A stretch of DNA of 64,000 bases from contig MCGO01000071.1 of the NCBI GenBank assembly GCA_002104985.1, positions 124,001 to 188,000 of the forward strand, written 5' to 3'. Positions 1 through 11,818 of this stretch are shown here, in pieces. The notes beneath the pieces are model-generated. The model saw only the letters and a list, made by a program, of their open reading frames with translations, had not been told where the DNA came from and ran no database searches. Source of the DNA: Rhizoclosmatium globosum. Lineage: Eukaryota > Chytridiomycota > Chytridiomycetes > Chytridiales > Chytriomycetaceae. The position numbers were made by a program, and so were the translations under genes. Position 1 is the stretch's first letter; every line of letters starts with the position of its first letter.

Positions 1-1054
1 GAGATTTTGGGAAGGCGGTACTCGAATGCAAAGGTTTGCTCGATTCCAGGTGGACTGTGTTTTATCTGACTGTGGTTTCTAGATGACAGCAGATGACATC
101 AAACAATGTCTATACAGTATCGGTGATAACCACGCTTTCTTGAGAACAAATCGGTATGTCCCTCTTTTCTTAGTCATCATATATGCCGTACCAACATCAG
201 TTTAGTGACCCTTGCGACAAAATGATCGAATACCTCAAAAAGTACTTCCACCCAGACCGTTCCGAAGGCGAATACTCGCTCGCTATCCAAGCCGGTCGCG
301 GTGGCGCTCGTCTCAGTCATGATCACAAGAAGCAGTACAACTACGTCTTGCAGTCCCTTACGCTTTGGAGAGAAATTATGCATGATATGTTTATGCTTTG
401 GGGGTTGGCCGAGAGTGACTTGCTAGATGAGACAAACTCGTATCGGTTGAGAGATACTGGACAAGGTTTGAACCGTATGCAAGGTATGAGCCCCGTTTTT
501 AAGTTGAATCTATGATTGATTTCGTGGGAAACAGCGGCTCCAAAGACTTCTCGACTTATGCATACAATCCTGCATCGCGCACAACAAAGAGTTGGATATT
601 GGGTTGGATCCTCGGTGATTCATATGGGAGACACGGTAGGAAGCCAATTCGGGTTTTTTTGAGCAGACTCATGTTTAACCTCTTACTGAATCATCAGAAC
701 GTTCCGAACGCACTCATGTTCATTGACAAGTACACCCAAATCTACCGTATCCTCCTCCCCATCGTCCGCTGTCTAGAATCAATCCAGGACCTCTCTGACA
801 ATAACGAAGGTCTCTCGAGATACTTTGACGACACGTTCGACGGGCCGGATAACCTCCGCCTCTTGATTCTCAGCGACTTTTTCAGGCACGCGTTTGATGG
901 AAGTGGAGCAGACAACTTTTTCAGTGCGGGAAGTTGTATTGATGGGCGGTTGACGAGTGCTTGGAATTGGTGTAGTATGATTGAGAAGAAGCCTTACTTC
1001 CATGTGTTTTTGGTTAGTGGGTTTGTTGGGTTTGATGGAGAGGTTTCGTCTTGA
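1..1054 (+). CDS. DUF2009 (UPF0652) family protein, C-terminal part
   Basis: Partial gene entering from the left edge. Joining frames gives exons 1-33, 83-153, 206-483, 535-635 and 698-1054 (TGA), together 279 codons plus stop, all introns GT-AG and about 50-62 nt. The protein reads through motifs I recognise from the conserved eukaryotic DUF2009 family: DIKQCLYSIGDNHAFLR, then DPCDKMIEYLKKYF, QSLTLWREIMHDMF, RDTGQGLNRMQ, NVPNALMFIDKYTQ, and near the end GSCIDGRLTSAWNWC and KKPYFHVF. These stretches are the most conserved part of the family, so the assignment is firm. The biochemical function of the family is unknown; no catalytic residues can be named. The N-terminal half lies outside the window. 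Only about 195 bp separate its stop from the next gene on the same strand. Confidence 0.9.
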
Positions 1055-1249
1055 TGAAGAGTATAGTTCGTATTGTATGAAAAGGTCAGGGGTGTTTTTA
1101 TTGCATAAAATCTGGCAATTATCCTTTCATTTCTACTTCTATTTATGTATCCTTTTTAAGGGTTTGCGCCCCGATCCTTCCTATGAAGTGGTTGTTTCAC
1201 GTTACTTGAAATCGGTTTTCGAATTGTTTGCGAATACTCCCAAAAAACA

Positions 1250-2718
1250 ATGCTAAAAACTGAATCAGCGCCAGTAGCGGATGAGCATCTTGACTCTGCC
1301 GAAGCCATTGACATGGATGACAACAGCTCCAAGCTTTCCTTTGTTTGGAGTCTTCTGAAGAAACTTGGATCTGTGAGTTGTTTGTACATACAGTGGGGCC
1401 ATGCTGTCAAATTGGCTGATCATTTGAAATCATATCTTAGGTCAAGGATCTCAGCGGTCTGCGTCTTTCGCTTCCTGCGAACTTGATGGAACCTCGATCT
1501 AATCTTGAGTTCTGGAACTACAATGATCGCCCAGATTACTTTGCTTCCATGGGCGACCCAGAGAACGACGTTGAAAGGATGCTTCATGTGTACGTCCCCT
1601 CCCAACTCTCCAGTTATACCTTTTTTAACTTCTTTAACTCTACTCTACAGCCTCCGTTGGTTCCTATGCAAAGACACAAAGTGGAAATCTCGAAACCCAG
1701 ACTTAAGGAAGCCATACAACCCAGTTCTCGGCGAAATCTTCCGATGCGAATGGGAAGTCGACAACACACCAGCTCCCACCTTCATATCCGAGTCCTCCTC
1801 CACTCCAACAAGTCCATCCCCGAAAATCCGCGTCGGCTGCTTAAGCGAACAAATCATCCACCACCCACCCATCTCCGCATTCTACTACGAATGTAAAGAA
1901 AAAGGCGTTGTTGCACGTGGAGTCGATCACGTTGCTGCAAAGTTCACCGGGACGCAGTTGAAGTTCGGGGCCGGGGAACATAACCCTGGGGTCTTTGTGA
2001 ACTTGGAGAAGTGGGGTGAGGAGTATCAGATGACGTATCCGTGGGCGAGTGTTGGGGGTTGGTTGACGGGGAGTCCGTATATTACTGTGAGTGAGACTAC
2101 GGTTGTTACGTGTGAGAAGTCCGGGCTTCGGTGTATCTTTTTGTATAAGGATGAGGTTTGTATTATTTTTTGGTTATGTAGTGTATCTGATTTATTTGCG
2201 ATGTAAAGCCGTTCTTTGGGTCTGCAAAGTTTGCTGTGGAGGGGAAAGTGTATCGATTCGATGCAGCTACAAAGTCCCTCACGGATATTTCGAAAATCCC
2301 GGAATCGCAAGTTGTTGCCACGCTTTCGGGCCAGTGGAATGCAAAAGTATTTGTTAAAATCGTGGCAACCAATACTGAAGGGCTTCTGTTTGACCTTCAA
2401 TCAAGCACAACCGCCGAAAAGATTTGTCCACCGGAAGACTTAATGGATCAGTTTGAATCTCGAAAGTTGTGGAAAGGTGTAACGGATGCTATTCATAAAA
2501 AGGAGTATGGAGTTGCGACCAAGTTGAAGCGTGAGATTGAGGAAGAACAGAGACGTATCCGGAAGGCGAGAAAAGAACCGTTTGAAAGCAGGTTTTTCAC
2601 GTTCAAAACGCCGATTATTCCTGATGATGATAATGTGGAGTTGAATGAGGAGTTGGCGAAGGAACGTGGGAAACCCTACTTGAAAGAGGGTGTCGTCATA
2701 AAGCTTCCAACTAAATGA
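1250..2718 (+). CDS. Oxysterol-binding protein homologue (Osh/ORP family, short form)
   Basis: Lipid-transfer protein of the OSBP-related family, which extracts and exchanges sterol or phosphatidylserine for PI4P at membrane contact sites. Exons 1250-1372, 1441-1589, 1651-2155 and 2209-2718 give 428 residues. The ORD signature is present as EQIIHHPP (about residues 157-164, canonical EQVSHHPP), with the PI4P-contacting His pair intact, and KPYNPVLGE at about 111-119. No PH domain, ankyrin repeats or FFAT-like extension is visible. Its length therefore matches the short ORD-only proteins such as yeast Osh6/Osh7, and EPRSNLE plus KPYNPVLGE also point that way, but the lipid partner cannot be decided by eye. 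The C-terminal half contains the charged EEEQRRIRKARKE helix and ESRFFTF segment usual for the ORD end. The start is the first ATG in frame. Confidence 0.9.
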
Positions 2719-3346
2719 GGCCAACTGTGAGAATATTTTTGGGAGCTGCATAGATTGTAGTAAAATACTTGAACCAGAGTTCGATTGTTCAATATTCTTT
2801 CACAAAAGACAATGCGTTCTTTTATTTTTCGCATCTATAACCTGTATCTGGGGTCACGGTCGGACTCTTTCCTGGAATATCAACTACCGAGTCTATGAAA
2901 TCAAGCAAGATAACTGTCGCAATTCTTCTACCCTATAGCCTTTTTTTTTGAATTTGACAATGATGCAAGATCAGCATGATGTCTGCTCAAATTGTTGTTG
3001 AATGCGATAAGTAGATTCAGCAGCAGGACTCGCTGTGATGGAAATCAACAACAGTTCTAGTGTCTTACCAAGTACTTTGGTCGGTCAATACTCTTTGCGT
3101 GCAAGATTGGGATCACACGGTTGTGCCTCAAAGTGTTATCAGAGGTGGCGTTTGCAATATTCCACGAAAAATTCTTGGTACAACTAGATATATCATGAAG
3201 TCAAACTAATAAAATGAAAAACGGAACAGTCCAAATAAGCCAACCATAAACTTCAGCTTTGACGCGTTGGATTTGGTGGATCCAAATATTCCACGAAAAT
3301 TCTGAACTAAGGGTCTTGGTACAACCAGACACATCATTAAGTCAAA
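2719..3346. other. Intergenic region holding a duplicated 3' gene end
   Basis: No coding frame supported. The part from about 3157 on is a second copy of the sequence that forms the 3' end and downstream flank of the adjacent minus-strand LRR gene (see the repeat at 3157-3426). The rest (2719-3150) is AT-rich with a short T run near 2940 and nothing I recognise. Confidence 0.6.
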
Positions 3347-3426
3347 CTAATAAAATGAAAAAAGGAACAGTCCAAATAAGCCAACCATAAACTTCAGCTT
3401 AGACGCATTGGATTTGGTAGATCCAA
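3157..3426. repeat. Imperfect tandem duplication of about 128-141 bp
   Basis: The stretch beginning tattccacgaaaaattc and running through cttggtacaac, aagtcaaactaataaaatga, ggaacagtccaaataagcc and ttggtggatcca at about 3158-3285 recurs at about 3286-3426 with a handful of substitutions and an extra dozen bases (tgaactaaggg). The second copy overlaps the last coding codons and the stop of the minus-strand LRR gene (stop at 3347), so the first copy is a fossil of that gene's terminus lying just beyond it. This is a direct repeat; no transposon ends are visible. Confidence 0.8.
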
Positions 3427-6400
3427 TCGCTTTTCCTACTCCTGTTTCTGTCGCGATACTTGCTGATTGCGTTGGAGTAAATGAAGATGTCTGCGTTGAG
3501 GTTCGCATTGAAGTTACTTGAGGAACAAAAGGCGCATCGGGAACAACCACAACAACGGTTGCAGAAGGGACAATTACAGGCAGGTTGACCTGCGAAACAA
3601 CGGCCCCGCCTGTTCCTTGGTTTTGCGATACACCAGAATCTTGTGGTACAACCGCGGTTTGAATAGCTGATGAGCCGCTATTGTCAACTTGCAAAGCAGC
3701 AGTAGCAATCACGGGATTACCAATGCCTGGATTGCTCAGAACAGTAACAGGAGAGCCTCCTGTACTTCCCTGACCCACAACAACCGAAGTTCCAGAATTT
3801 GCAGCCACCCCACCAACAGTTGGTCGTTGCGCAACACCATCTTCATTTGCATTGCTATTACTCGTCGCAACCTGAACTTGGTAATTTGGTTGTTCGTTTA
3901 CAACAGCAAGTGATTGAGTTTTGACTTGATTCTGTCCTTGCCCTTGACTATTTTCGTTCCCCAAGATGAGCGCCAGAGTCGTAACAGGGCCTTGTCCACC
4001 TCCATTGCCCACAGACGTCGCCTTGCACGACTGCGAATCGTATCCACTTCCTGGAATCTGGGTCAAATCATACTCAGGAAACTTCAAGTGAGGCGTGAAG
4101 GTTCCGTTGCAAACATTGCTTCCAATCACGTTTCCTTCACAGATGTCGTATTTCATGTGCGCAATGACGGATCCACATCCATCGTAATTGAGTGGTGTGA
4201 TGTCAATCAAGTCGCGTCGAGCACGAACATCGTTAAACACTGGGTATGGAAGACCAGCATATGTCGTCACATTAGTTATATCAGTCACAGAGTACTGAAA
4301 ATTGATGATATGTTGGTTCGCAGTGTTATTGAAATTGAATTCGAGAGTTTTGCTCTTTGCCAAGACATTTGGAGTTGGTTGGATAAACCCTTTGCAAGTA
4401 ACTTCAAAACGATTCGCGAAATCCACGGCTAAGGCAACACCAAAGGATCCAGGCACTTGACACGCTGGCTGAGCAGAGGCGCAGGATACATATGAAGTGA
4501 ATGTGGAGTGAGTGACAAGCTGGCAGGTTGAATTCAATGTCTGAATAGTGGCGCTTTCGCGGAATCCAGCAAAATTGGGAATCTGAGATGCGTTTCATTA
4601 GATGCTTCTGACACAATGTTATCAGTACCTGTGATTCACAAGAGCGCGCACAAACAGGAACAATGATCTTTTTGCAACATCTACAAAGTCTTGATCAGTC
4701 AAACCCGAATGGGTTTCATTCACTAACGGCCGATTCGGAACAGCAGGTGGGAAAATAGGAATCAATGGTGCAGCACCATTAATAATATATGGCTGAATTC
4801 CAGGAGCTCTCTTTCTTGATGACTTAGATATAGCTACATTGAAATTCACAAGCGAGGTGTGTCCTGTATTAATGCTGATGACAATGTTTGAGCTGTTGGC
4901 CAACAATTGCATTCCGATCCACTCTGTTGCAATGGCGACTTCCAAAGGGAGCAAAAACTCCAAAGCGCTTGCGTTGTACGTTGTCAAGATACCCGATCGC
5001 GACGAAGAAGTTACCACATCATTAATCTAACCATTGGAACTTTTAAATACAAGAACTTATTTAATAAGAAAACAACTCACCGAATATTGACTGAACGAAA
5101 GTATATACGCAGCACCATTCTGGTCCTGTCCTGCCTGCGACGACCCCGCCAACGGATATCCAGCGAAACTGAAAGTCAAACCAGGCTGCAAAGTTCCTAA
5201 TACGTATCCCAAAGATTTCGTGAACGACACAGGCTCCAATCCATTGTTTGATTTCCCAAGTAGATTCGAGAAACTGTCGACGACAACCTGTGCAGTGTTG
5301 GAATCAAGTGGGATGAGGGGGGAATAAGAGGGGATTGGGCCAGCCGCGATTTGATTCGCAATATCATCAGCGCTGAGTGGAGCCGAAACCTGAATTGTGG
5401 ATGATTGCGGTGGTTGAGCTGGAGCGGATGTAGTTGCCTTTGTCGTCATGGGATTATAAGAAGAAACCTGAGTTGTGGATTGCGATGGTTGAGTTGCAGC
5501 GGTAGTAGTTGCCTTTGTTGTAATGGGGTTATAAGAAGATGAGGCCAGTGTAGAAGATGACGTCATTACATGTGAAGCGGTCGAGATAATGTTTGTGGAT
5601 GACGTTGTCAAAACTGTTGGCAATTGGGTTGTTGAACTGGAAGTTGAAGTCAATGTGGACGTTTCCGTTGAAACATATTTGGTACTAGAAGAGGTTCCCA
5701 CTGACACATACGAGTATGTGCTTGACAAAGTTGACAAAGTTGAAGCTTTTAAAATAGTTGTCGCAGCAGTTCCGGTAGCTGCAGATAAAAAACTAGTTTC
5801 AATTGCTGGGCAATTCAACGCATTGTCTATGGTGTGTCCAATTGATGAACCCATACTTTCAGCATTCGTAAAACAGTTTCCTTCAAGTCGCAATTGGCAT
5901 GAGCACAGAATTAAGCTATGTGGAAGATCTGGAATTGAACCACTTAATTTGTTGTTTGCGACTTCGAATGTGTCAAGGTTGGATGTTAAAAGCGAAGAGG
6001 GAATTGTGCCTTCGATTTGATTGTCGTTCACAATAAATGTTGTCAAATTTACTGGAAAAGTCAATGGCAGGTTGCCTGTGAGATTTGTTGCTTCGGATTC
6101 GCTGACAAACCTTACTTTCAGAAAAAATCCATTTCCAAATTTCACTTACAACACTTGAAGGTTACTTGGTAAAGTAGGAAGTGATCCCATAATCTGATAG
6201 TTATTACTTAAGTAAATCTCTGTGAGGGAGTCAGGCCAAAACATTGGCAAAGAACCGCTGATTTCGTTGTCTTCAACATCCCTGGTCGAAAATTAATAAC
6301 CCACCCAGAAACAAGTGCAACGAGATACTTACAAGTAAGCAAAGTTGGAATATGCCCCCACAGACCAGTCAGGGATAGATCCTGTTAGTTTGTTACAGGA

Positions 6401-6903
6401 AACATCGCTACCCCGAAAATCAGCTCGAGCTAAAAAAACGAAAGCAAGACCTACATAACTTCAATGTTGGAGGACAGGTTGGTAAGTGTGGTCAGAGGCC
6501 CCGTGAATCCGTTGGAGCTCACGTTCCTTAATTGTATGTTAGGCACACATCCCTAACTATATAAGCATCACGCACAAATACGTTAAAGCTGTCAGCAGAG
6601 TAAAATCGGGAATATCGCGAGACTGAAGGGTGGAGTTCGCAAACACACTTGAAAGGATTTGTAAACGCTTCGGTATTGCTGAGAACATACCACTCACAGT
6701 GTATCAATGCGTTGATTTGTGCAAGAAACATATGCGTTTGTAGCAGTAGCGTTGTTGATGTCAAGAACATCACAACAATTGGCCGTATCATTGAACACTT
6801 CCGGCCATATCGCATGGGCAACTGCACAGTCTAATCCGCCACTTCCTACTGAAGCAACAAGCCTTGCAAGCGCAACGATGATTGCCAACATGAAGGTTTT
6901 CAT
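3347..6903 (-). CDS. Secreted LRR protein with Ser/Thr-rich region and GPI-type tail
   Basis: Multi-exon minus-strand gene. The start at 6903 opens a signal peptide (MKTFMLAIIVALARLVASV), followed by a Cys-containing cap (DCAVAHAIWPEVFNDTANC). Small exons between about 6720 and 6150 each encode roughly one LRR (SSNGFTGPL, CNKLTGSIPDW, DNEISGSLP, NNYQIMGSLP), and the large exon 6145-5079 adds TNLTGNLP, NDNQIEGTIP and NNKLSGSIPDLP. This is a plant-type LRR pattern with introns between repeats. A Cys cap (GNCFTNAES), a long Ser/Thr/Pro region and a beta-rich ectodomain of unknown family (about 5260-3900) follow, joined by introns near 5078-5027 and 4640-4580. The protein ends in SNASKLKFMVGLFGLFLFSF, typical of a GPI-attachment signal. 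The donor of the intron near 4630 is ambiguous (two phase-0 choices). It is probably a cell-surface protein; no enzyme motif is seen. I treat the whole as one gene, although a split near 4620 cannot be excluded. Confidence 0.7.
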
Positions 6904-7109
6904 GTCTCTTGGACGGGAAGATGGAAGCTTGAGGAGAAAATATGTTTCAATCTTGAACCAGATCTCCATCTCATTCAATATGACTGATATTATCAACCAA
7001 AGATAACTTGAATGTAAATTGATCGTTGCATGGTAGTTCCGGCGAAACTGTTCTGCAATTCTTGGTTCTATTTGTTGTTCCCAACAATGTTATCACGTAA
7101 ATTGAAGTC

Positions 7110-7480
7110 TTGGCATTTTCTCAGTGTCTAATCGATAAGGAAGAGCCAAAATATCCACTATAAACTCAAGCTAGACATTTTAGATCCAATTACCTCATAT
7201 TCCAGACAGAATTAACGGAAAAATAGCAACCTCGGCAATACCTTAGTTTTTGATGCTCCAGAATTTTGTTGTACGACAGTTGTTGAAATAGCTTATGAAC
7301 CGTCATTGTCAATTTGCAGAGTAGCAATAGTCGAGGAGAATGAATCTATTATTTTGCTTCAACTCCAATAAACGTGGCGCATTGTCCAGTTTATCAATCA
7401 ATGTGTATTTAGGTGTATTTCGAGCAGCAGTCTGTCGTTGTCTTCCCTTTTCCTTGACCTGAATCTGTCCGAAACCAGAA
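7110..7480 (-). pseudogene. Decayed fragment of the LRR gene's 3' region
   Basis: On the plus strand, ccagaattttgttgtacgac followed by tgaaatagcttatgaaccg and tgtcaatttgcagagtagca (about 7258-7332) aligns with 3632-3700 of the intact LRR gene (ccagaatcttgtggtacaac, tgaatagctgatgagccg, tgtcaacttgcaaagcagca). The stretch near 7145-7195 resembles 3365-3425 (gagccaaaatatccactataaactc; tttagatccaatta), and the end near 7440-7470 resembles 3920-3950. Order and spacing are partly kept, but many substitutions and indels remove any frame. It sits just upstream of the intact gene's promoter, so it is a relic of a paralogue that once lay in tandem. Confidence 0.6.
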
Positions 7481-7488
7481 AGCAAGCA

Positions 7489-10008
7489 ATGTCATTTGCA
7501 TCAACAGCCACGCACCGCACCGCAACCGCCACCAAAACACACATCAACAGTGGCAAAAAGAATACGAGCAGCAGCAAGACAACTAGTGCTACGTCATCGG
7601 CGGCAGTGAGTGTCGGTCTCTTGTTAACTTGAGCAACCTTCTTCTAAACCAAACCAGTCTTCAAAGCCAAAGCCAAAGCAATCCACTTCAACAACATCTT
7701 CAACTTCAACAACTTCAACTTCCACCAAACCACACTCGTCCCTCACAAAAACACAAACACGACCAACTGCCCCACTCGCATCGCTTCCCTTTTCGCAGAG
7801 ACGCCAAAATCCAACTTCAACTTCAACCACGGCATCGGCTCCACCTCTTCGATCTTCAATTTCTGCAAAGCCGCGCGTCGTTGCTCAGTCTAAACAGACA
7901 ACTTCAACTCAGATTCAACGGCCTGCTTCTTCAACAACCCAGAATCCTGTCAGAAACAATCAAGCACCAGCCAGGAAACCCGTGTCTGTAGCTGCTCGTT
8001 CGCAGATTCAGGATGATAGCTTTGGAACGGTCAATCTGGACGATATTCTTGGCGCCGATTCAACAAAGGATTTGGATTCTCGAAACACGGCCCTGAAGTC
8101 GTCAAATCCATCAGCCACATCGAGGCCTGTAGTTGGAGCAGGTCGAAGAAACACTACATTTGCGGGGTCTCAGTCGCGAGCATTGGTGTGTCCTTATTCG
8201 GCACAGAACTCATGCTAACAAGATTGCGCAGCAAGAGGATGGCGAATCAGTCAGAAAACGCGCTTCTATCTACGCAGGACCAGTGCGAGTCATTAAGAAG
8301 AATCCTAATGCTACAGTTCCGATAGTAAGCGATAAGAATTGATGGATGCTTGGCTAATCACTCATGCCAATACTAGATGAACCAACAACCAGACGAGTCC
8401 ATGACTAATTATAGAGAGAGTTTTTCAATGTCTTCTCGACCTGCACAACGCGTTGTAGACGATTATTCAACAAGTAGTCAGCTGTCCCAACATTTTCAAG
8501 GACCTCAACGCCATCAGCAACATCAATCCATAAATAATTACTCAAATGAAGCTCCTTTCCCGCAATTAGCATCACGTCCTTCGTTCAACGCAGCCGCAGC
8601 TGGTTTGGTTCCGCTTCCACCAACCCCTCTCAAACCACCACAACGCGTTCCTATTACAAGTAACAACGCAATGAACCATCATCCACAACCACAAACTAAT
8701 TCAACAACGCAAAACTCACTCCCACAACCAGCTCCAACCCCTCAAGACCAACTATCCCTCTCTTCAACTCTTCTCACTGAAGCCGTCACGTCTACCTCTC
8801 TCTACAGAACATCCAGCACCACTTCTACATCCGCCCCTCAAATTCTACATACACCGCGACGTGTTCTTGAACAAACGAAAGCGCGAAATATTGGTATGGC
8901 TGTCATGGATATGCTTGGAACACCAGGTCGCGTTCAACAAACGCCTGGTCGCGGTCAACTGCGTGCTGCTGTTAGTGGCGCTGGTGGTGGTGGGACCTTG
9001 ATGCATCGGTTTCAAGAAGTTATTGAAGATGAAGGTGGTATTGGTGTTGATGTCATTGCGAATCCAGGCAGCAGATCTGACACAGGCTCAATCTCGGATG
9101 TCACTGCAGAATCAGTGAAAACAGACATGATGACAACACCTCCTCGGTATGCGCCACCGGTTGTTGTTGAGAGTCCGCGATCGGCGGGGAAGACAAAGTT
9201 GCCTGTTTTTGGTGGGGCGGGAGTAGTGGGGAGAGGGTTGTTGCCGGATCCGTTTGAGGTTTTGGGGATTACTGTGGATTCTAGTAAGAGTATGTATGTG
9301 GGAGCTGGTATTCCAGATGTGTTTGCGTCAATGCGCGAAGAGACTCGGGGAACAGTCGAGGCAAATGTGTGGAAAGAGCCTAAAGACGTGGTAATTGGTG
9401 AGATGACTGATTCAGGAGAGAAGGATGGAGATGAGGTGGTAGCTGTTACTCATGAAGCGAGTGTTGGAAGAGTGGAAGTTGTGGGTTCAATTGCCACAAA
9501 TGCCTCTAGTGCCAATGAGAATACTAGCTGCAATGTTGATATTATGTGGAAACAAGTGTCACCAAGAAGAGAAGGATTAGTTGGTGATGGTGGCGAGTAT
9601 CGAGGTGGTATCCGAGCTGACCCTGTCGAATGCTCAGTAACCAACACCAGTGTGACTGGGAAAAAGCGAGAGGACTTGAGTGAGTTGGAACAAAGATTCA
9701 GGGGAATCACTAGTCAACTGATGGCACGCGTTCACACTGAAACTACTGAAGTCGAAACACTTGCCAAAGCAGCTGAACCTGCATCAGTCCAACTTGAGCC
9801 TCAACATGACTCTGAGCCATATGAATCCCTCAAGAATATGTCTGAAGCAGCTTCTGTCCCACCAGGAGACGTAAAGTCTTGGCACCTTCAAATGCCGGAT
9901 TTAGGTGATATGGATCAAGAAAAGATCAAGTTTGAAATAGACACACTTGATGAAGAGGAGAAGCAGCTCATGCGTGAAATTATGAAGTTGGAAGGGAAGT
10001 TTTCTTGA
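7489..10008 (+). CDS. Unrecognised low-complexity protein, 792 aa
   Basis: Exons 7489-7605, 7658-8185, 8223-8324 and 8377-10008 join in phase 0 throughout. The second intron is only 37 nt (8186-8222), short even for this genome, but required because the frame otherwise stops. The first ~240 residues are Ser/Thr/Gln-rich with Lys patches (SSKPKPKQSTSTTSS), then a short more ordered stretch (DSFGTVNLDDILGAD; RKRASIYAGPVRVIKK). The centre is Pro/Gln-rich, and the C-terminus forms an acidic helix (IDTLDEEEKQLMREIMKLEG). I do not recognise a family. The charged helix at the end and the KKR/RKR patches would fit a nuclear or cytoskeletal scaffold, but that is only inference. The gene begins directly after the LRR relic. 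Confidence 0.7.
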
Positions 10009-10618
10009 GGATTTTTTCTTTTGAGTTGTTCATGACATTGTAGGTTCATGGATGTATAAATTTAATTTTTGTATAAACATTTTCTCGCTTTATTTGTCAA
10101 GTTTCCATGACGGAGCTGTGGATCATTTTATTTCAATGAAACAAACGCATGGAAGGACTTCTGTTACCCGTATCGTAGGAGCCTTAGCCTATTCAATTTA
10201 GCAATCAAATTTAACAGCTCAGTGTTTATGATGGAAATTTTGTGACAATTTCAGCTGTGAGAGAACACACAGTGACCCCAGACTGTAATGAACATACTTG
10301 GACTATTAGCTCTGGCTCTAATAGGTGTTGAATCTGTTGCGGGAATGGCTTCTAAAGTCCACACTCGAAAGCGACCACATGGCCACGGTAAAGTCAAATA
10401 CACACATCATCAAACCTATAGAGTCCCGCAACAACAAAACACGATACACATAAGTAAACGCTAGTATTCTGCTTCGAGGAAAGGGAGGGAAAGTTGACAT
10501 TTCTCAGCACTCAGAATAAATGATTAGACATAAAGCTTATTATTGATATACCAATTACTCGTGTGGATATCCATTCCATTGTTTTGAACAAAGAAAAACT
10601 TGGACCACCGTGACGACA
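10009..10618. other. Intergenic, nothing recognised
   Basis: About 600 bp between two plus-strand genes. It is AT-rich, with no frame, repeat or RNA that I can support; it should hold the 3' end of the upstream gene and the promoter of the 7TM gene. Confidence 0.5.
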
Positions 10619-11794
10619 ATGACAGTTTCGGAATCCACTATATCCGCCTTCTCTTCAATCGCGTACATCATTCCCGCAATCGTCTCTGGTCTTTCGTTTC
10701 TTATTCTGTTTTTATTCATCATATTCCTCATTCGCGTTGAACTCCCTGGAAGACATCAACCGTTGACGTTTTCAAATTTCTTTACGCGATCAAACACGTT
10801 TCTGCTGTTAATGTGGATTGGCGGTGGCGTTGATGCAGCATCAATCAGTATATGGACGGTAAACGGACTTGCTTGTAAACCCATGTGGATCGCCAGTACG
10901 ATTTCGTTGACGCTGGTGGAATACTCGTATCTTGCGTTTTCGTTTGATAGGAGTGTAGATATTTTGAAGAGGCAGTGGTCTCCGGTGGTTGTGAAGGGGT
11001 TGCAGATACTTATCTATTTGCAGGTTGTTGTTGGATTGACGCCTATTTTTGTGAGTGCTGGGGATGGAGGCATGACGGAAGTTAATGTGTTGGTGACGTA
11101 TGGTGTTGGAGGACTTCTGATGTGTTTTATGGATTTGTTCTTTGTGGCGTCTTTCTCGCTGTATATTCGCAGTTTGAAGGCAGATATGAAAGAGGTTGAC
11201 TTGCAAATTAATCCACAGTTGAAGATTATTGCGCGATATGGCTACTATGGTTGTCTCGCCAACTTAACAACTATAATTTTATTCAGTGTTGCATATGCTT
11301 GTCGGATTATTTCAAATGAAGCGGATTCTTGGTTTGTTGCGTATTTGGCGATAAGAAGTTTGATGGATGTGGCTGCGTTTGGAACAGGATTAGTAATTAC
11401 AAGTATGCGATTTGCATTGTTCCGCAATTATTTAGAACAGGCGAAATCTGCAGCTTCTGATGGTGGAAGTCGTGGGTCACTCAATGTATTTACAGGAAAG
11501 GGAAGCACAGTCCAGAATCAAATGGATCAGTCCAAACCATCACGAAAAAGCAGCAATAACTCATTGGCTGACAGCAAGCAAAGCTCTCGGAAGGGAAGTC
11601 AAATGTCACTTTCGGAAATAGATTTATCAAGGAAAGCTAGCAAGATTTCAATTCACGAGTTTACGCGAAAAGGGAGTCATCAAAGATCGCTTCAAGATCT
11701 CACGCGAAAAGATAGTCAACCTGAAATCCCTAACGTTCCTCAGATTCGACATCCATCATTCCAAGGTCATGATCCCAGTCTTGAAAGAAAATAA
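10619..11794 (+). CDS. Seven-transmembrane receptor-like protein with phosphorylatable tail
   Basis: Intronless, 391 residues from the ATG at 10619 (the frame is open slightly further upstream but only from a GTG). About seven hydrophobic helices are visible: residues ~10-38, ~55-75, ~88-110, ~130-148, ~163-187, ~215-240 and ~245-268, with short polar loops. The ~120-residue C-terminal tail carries repeated basophilic Ser sites (SRKSS, SRKGS, SRKAS, TRKGS, TRKDS), each an R-K-x-S type context suited to PKA/PKC-like kinases. The topology (extracellular N-terminus, seven helices, cytosolic Ser-rich tail) is GPCR-like, but I see neither a DRY nor an NPxxY motif, so it does not belong with the rhodopsin-class pair at 31850-34590. 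Ligand and family are unknown. Confidence 0.65.
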   Translation: MTVSESTISAFSSIAYIIPAIVSGLSFLILFLFIIFLIRVELPGRHQPLTFSNFFTRSNTFLLLMWIGGGVDAASISIWTVNGLACKPMWIASTISLTLVEYSYLAFSFDRSVDILKRQWSPVVVKGLQILIYLQVVVGLTPIFVSAGDGGMTEVNVLVTYGVGGLLMCFMDLFFVASFSLYIRSLKADMKEVDLQINPQLKIIARYGYYGCLANLTTIILFSVAYACRIISNEADSWFVAYLAIRSLMDVAAFGTGLVITSMRFALFRNYLEQAKSAASDGGSRGSLNVFTGKGSTVQNQMDQSKPSRKSSNNSLADSKQSSRKGSQMSLSEIDLSRKASKISIHEFTRKGSHQRSLQDLTRKDSQPEIPNVPQIRHPSFQGHDPSLERK

Positions 11795-11818
11795 GGATAA
11801 ATAAAGACCTTACTTTAT

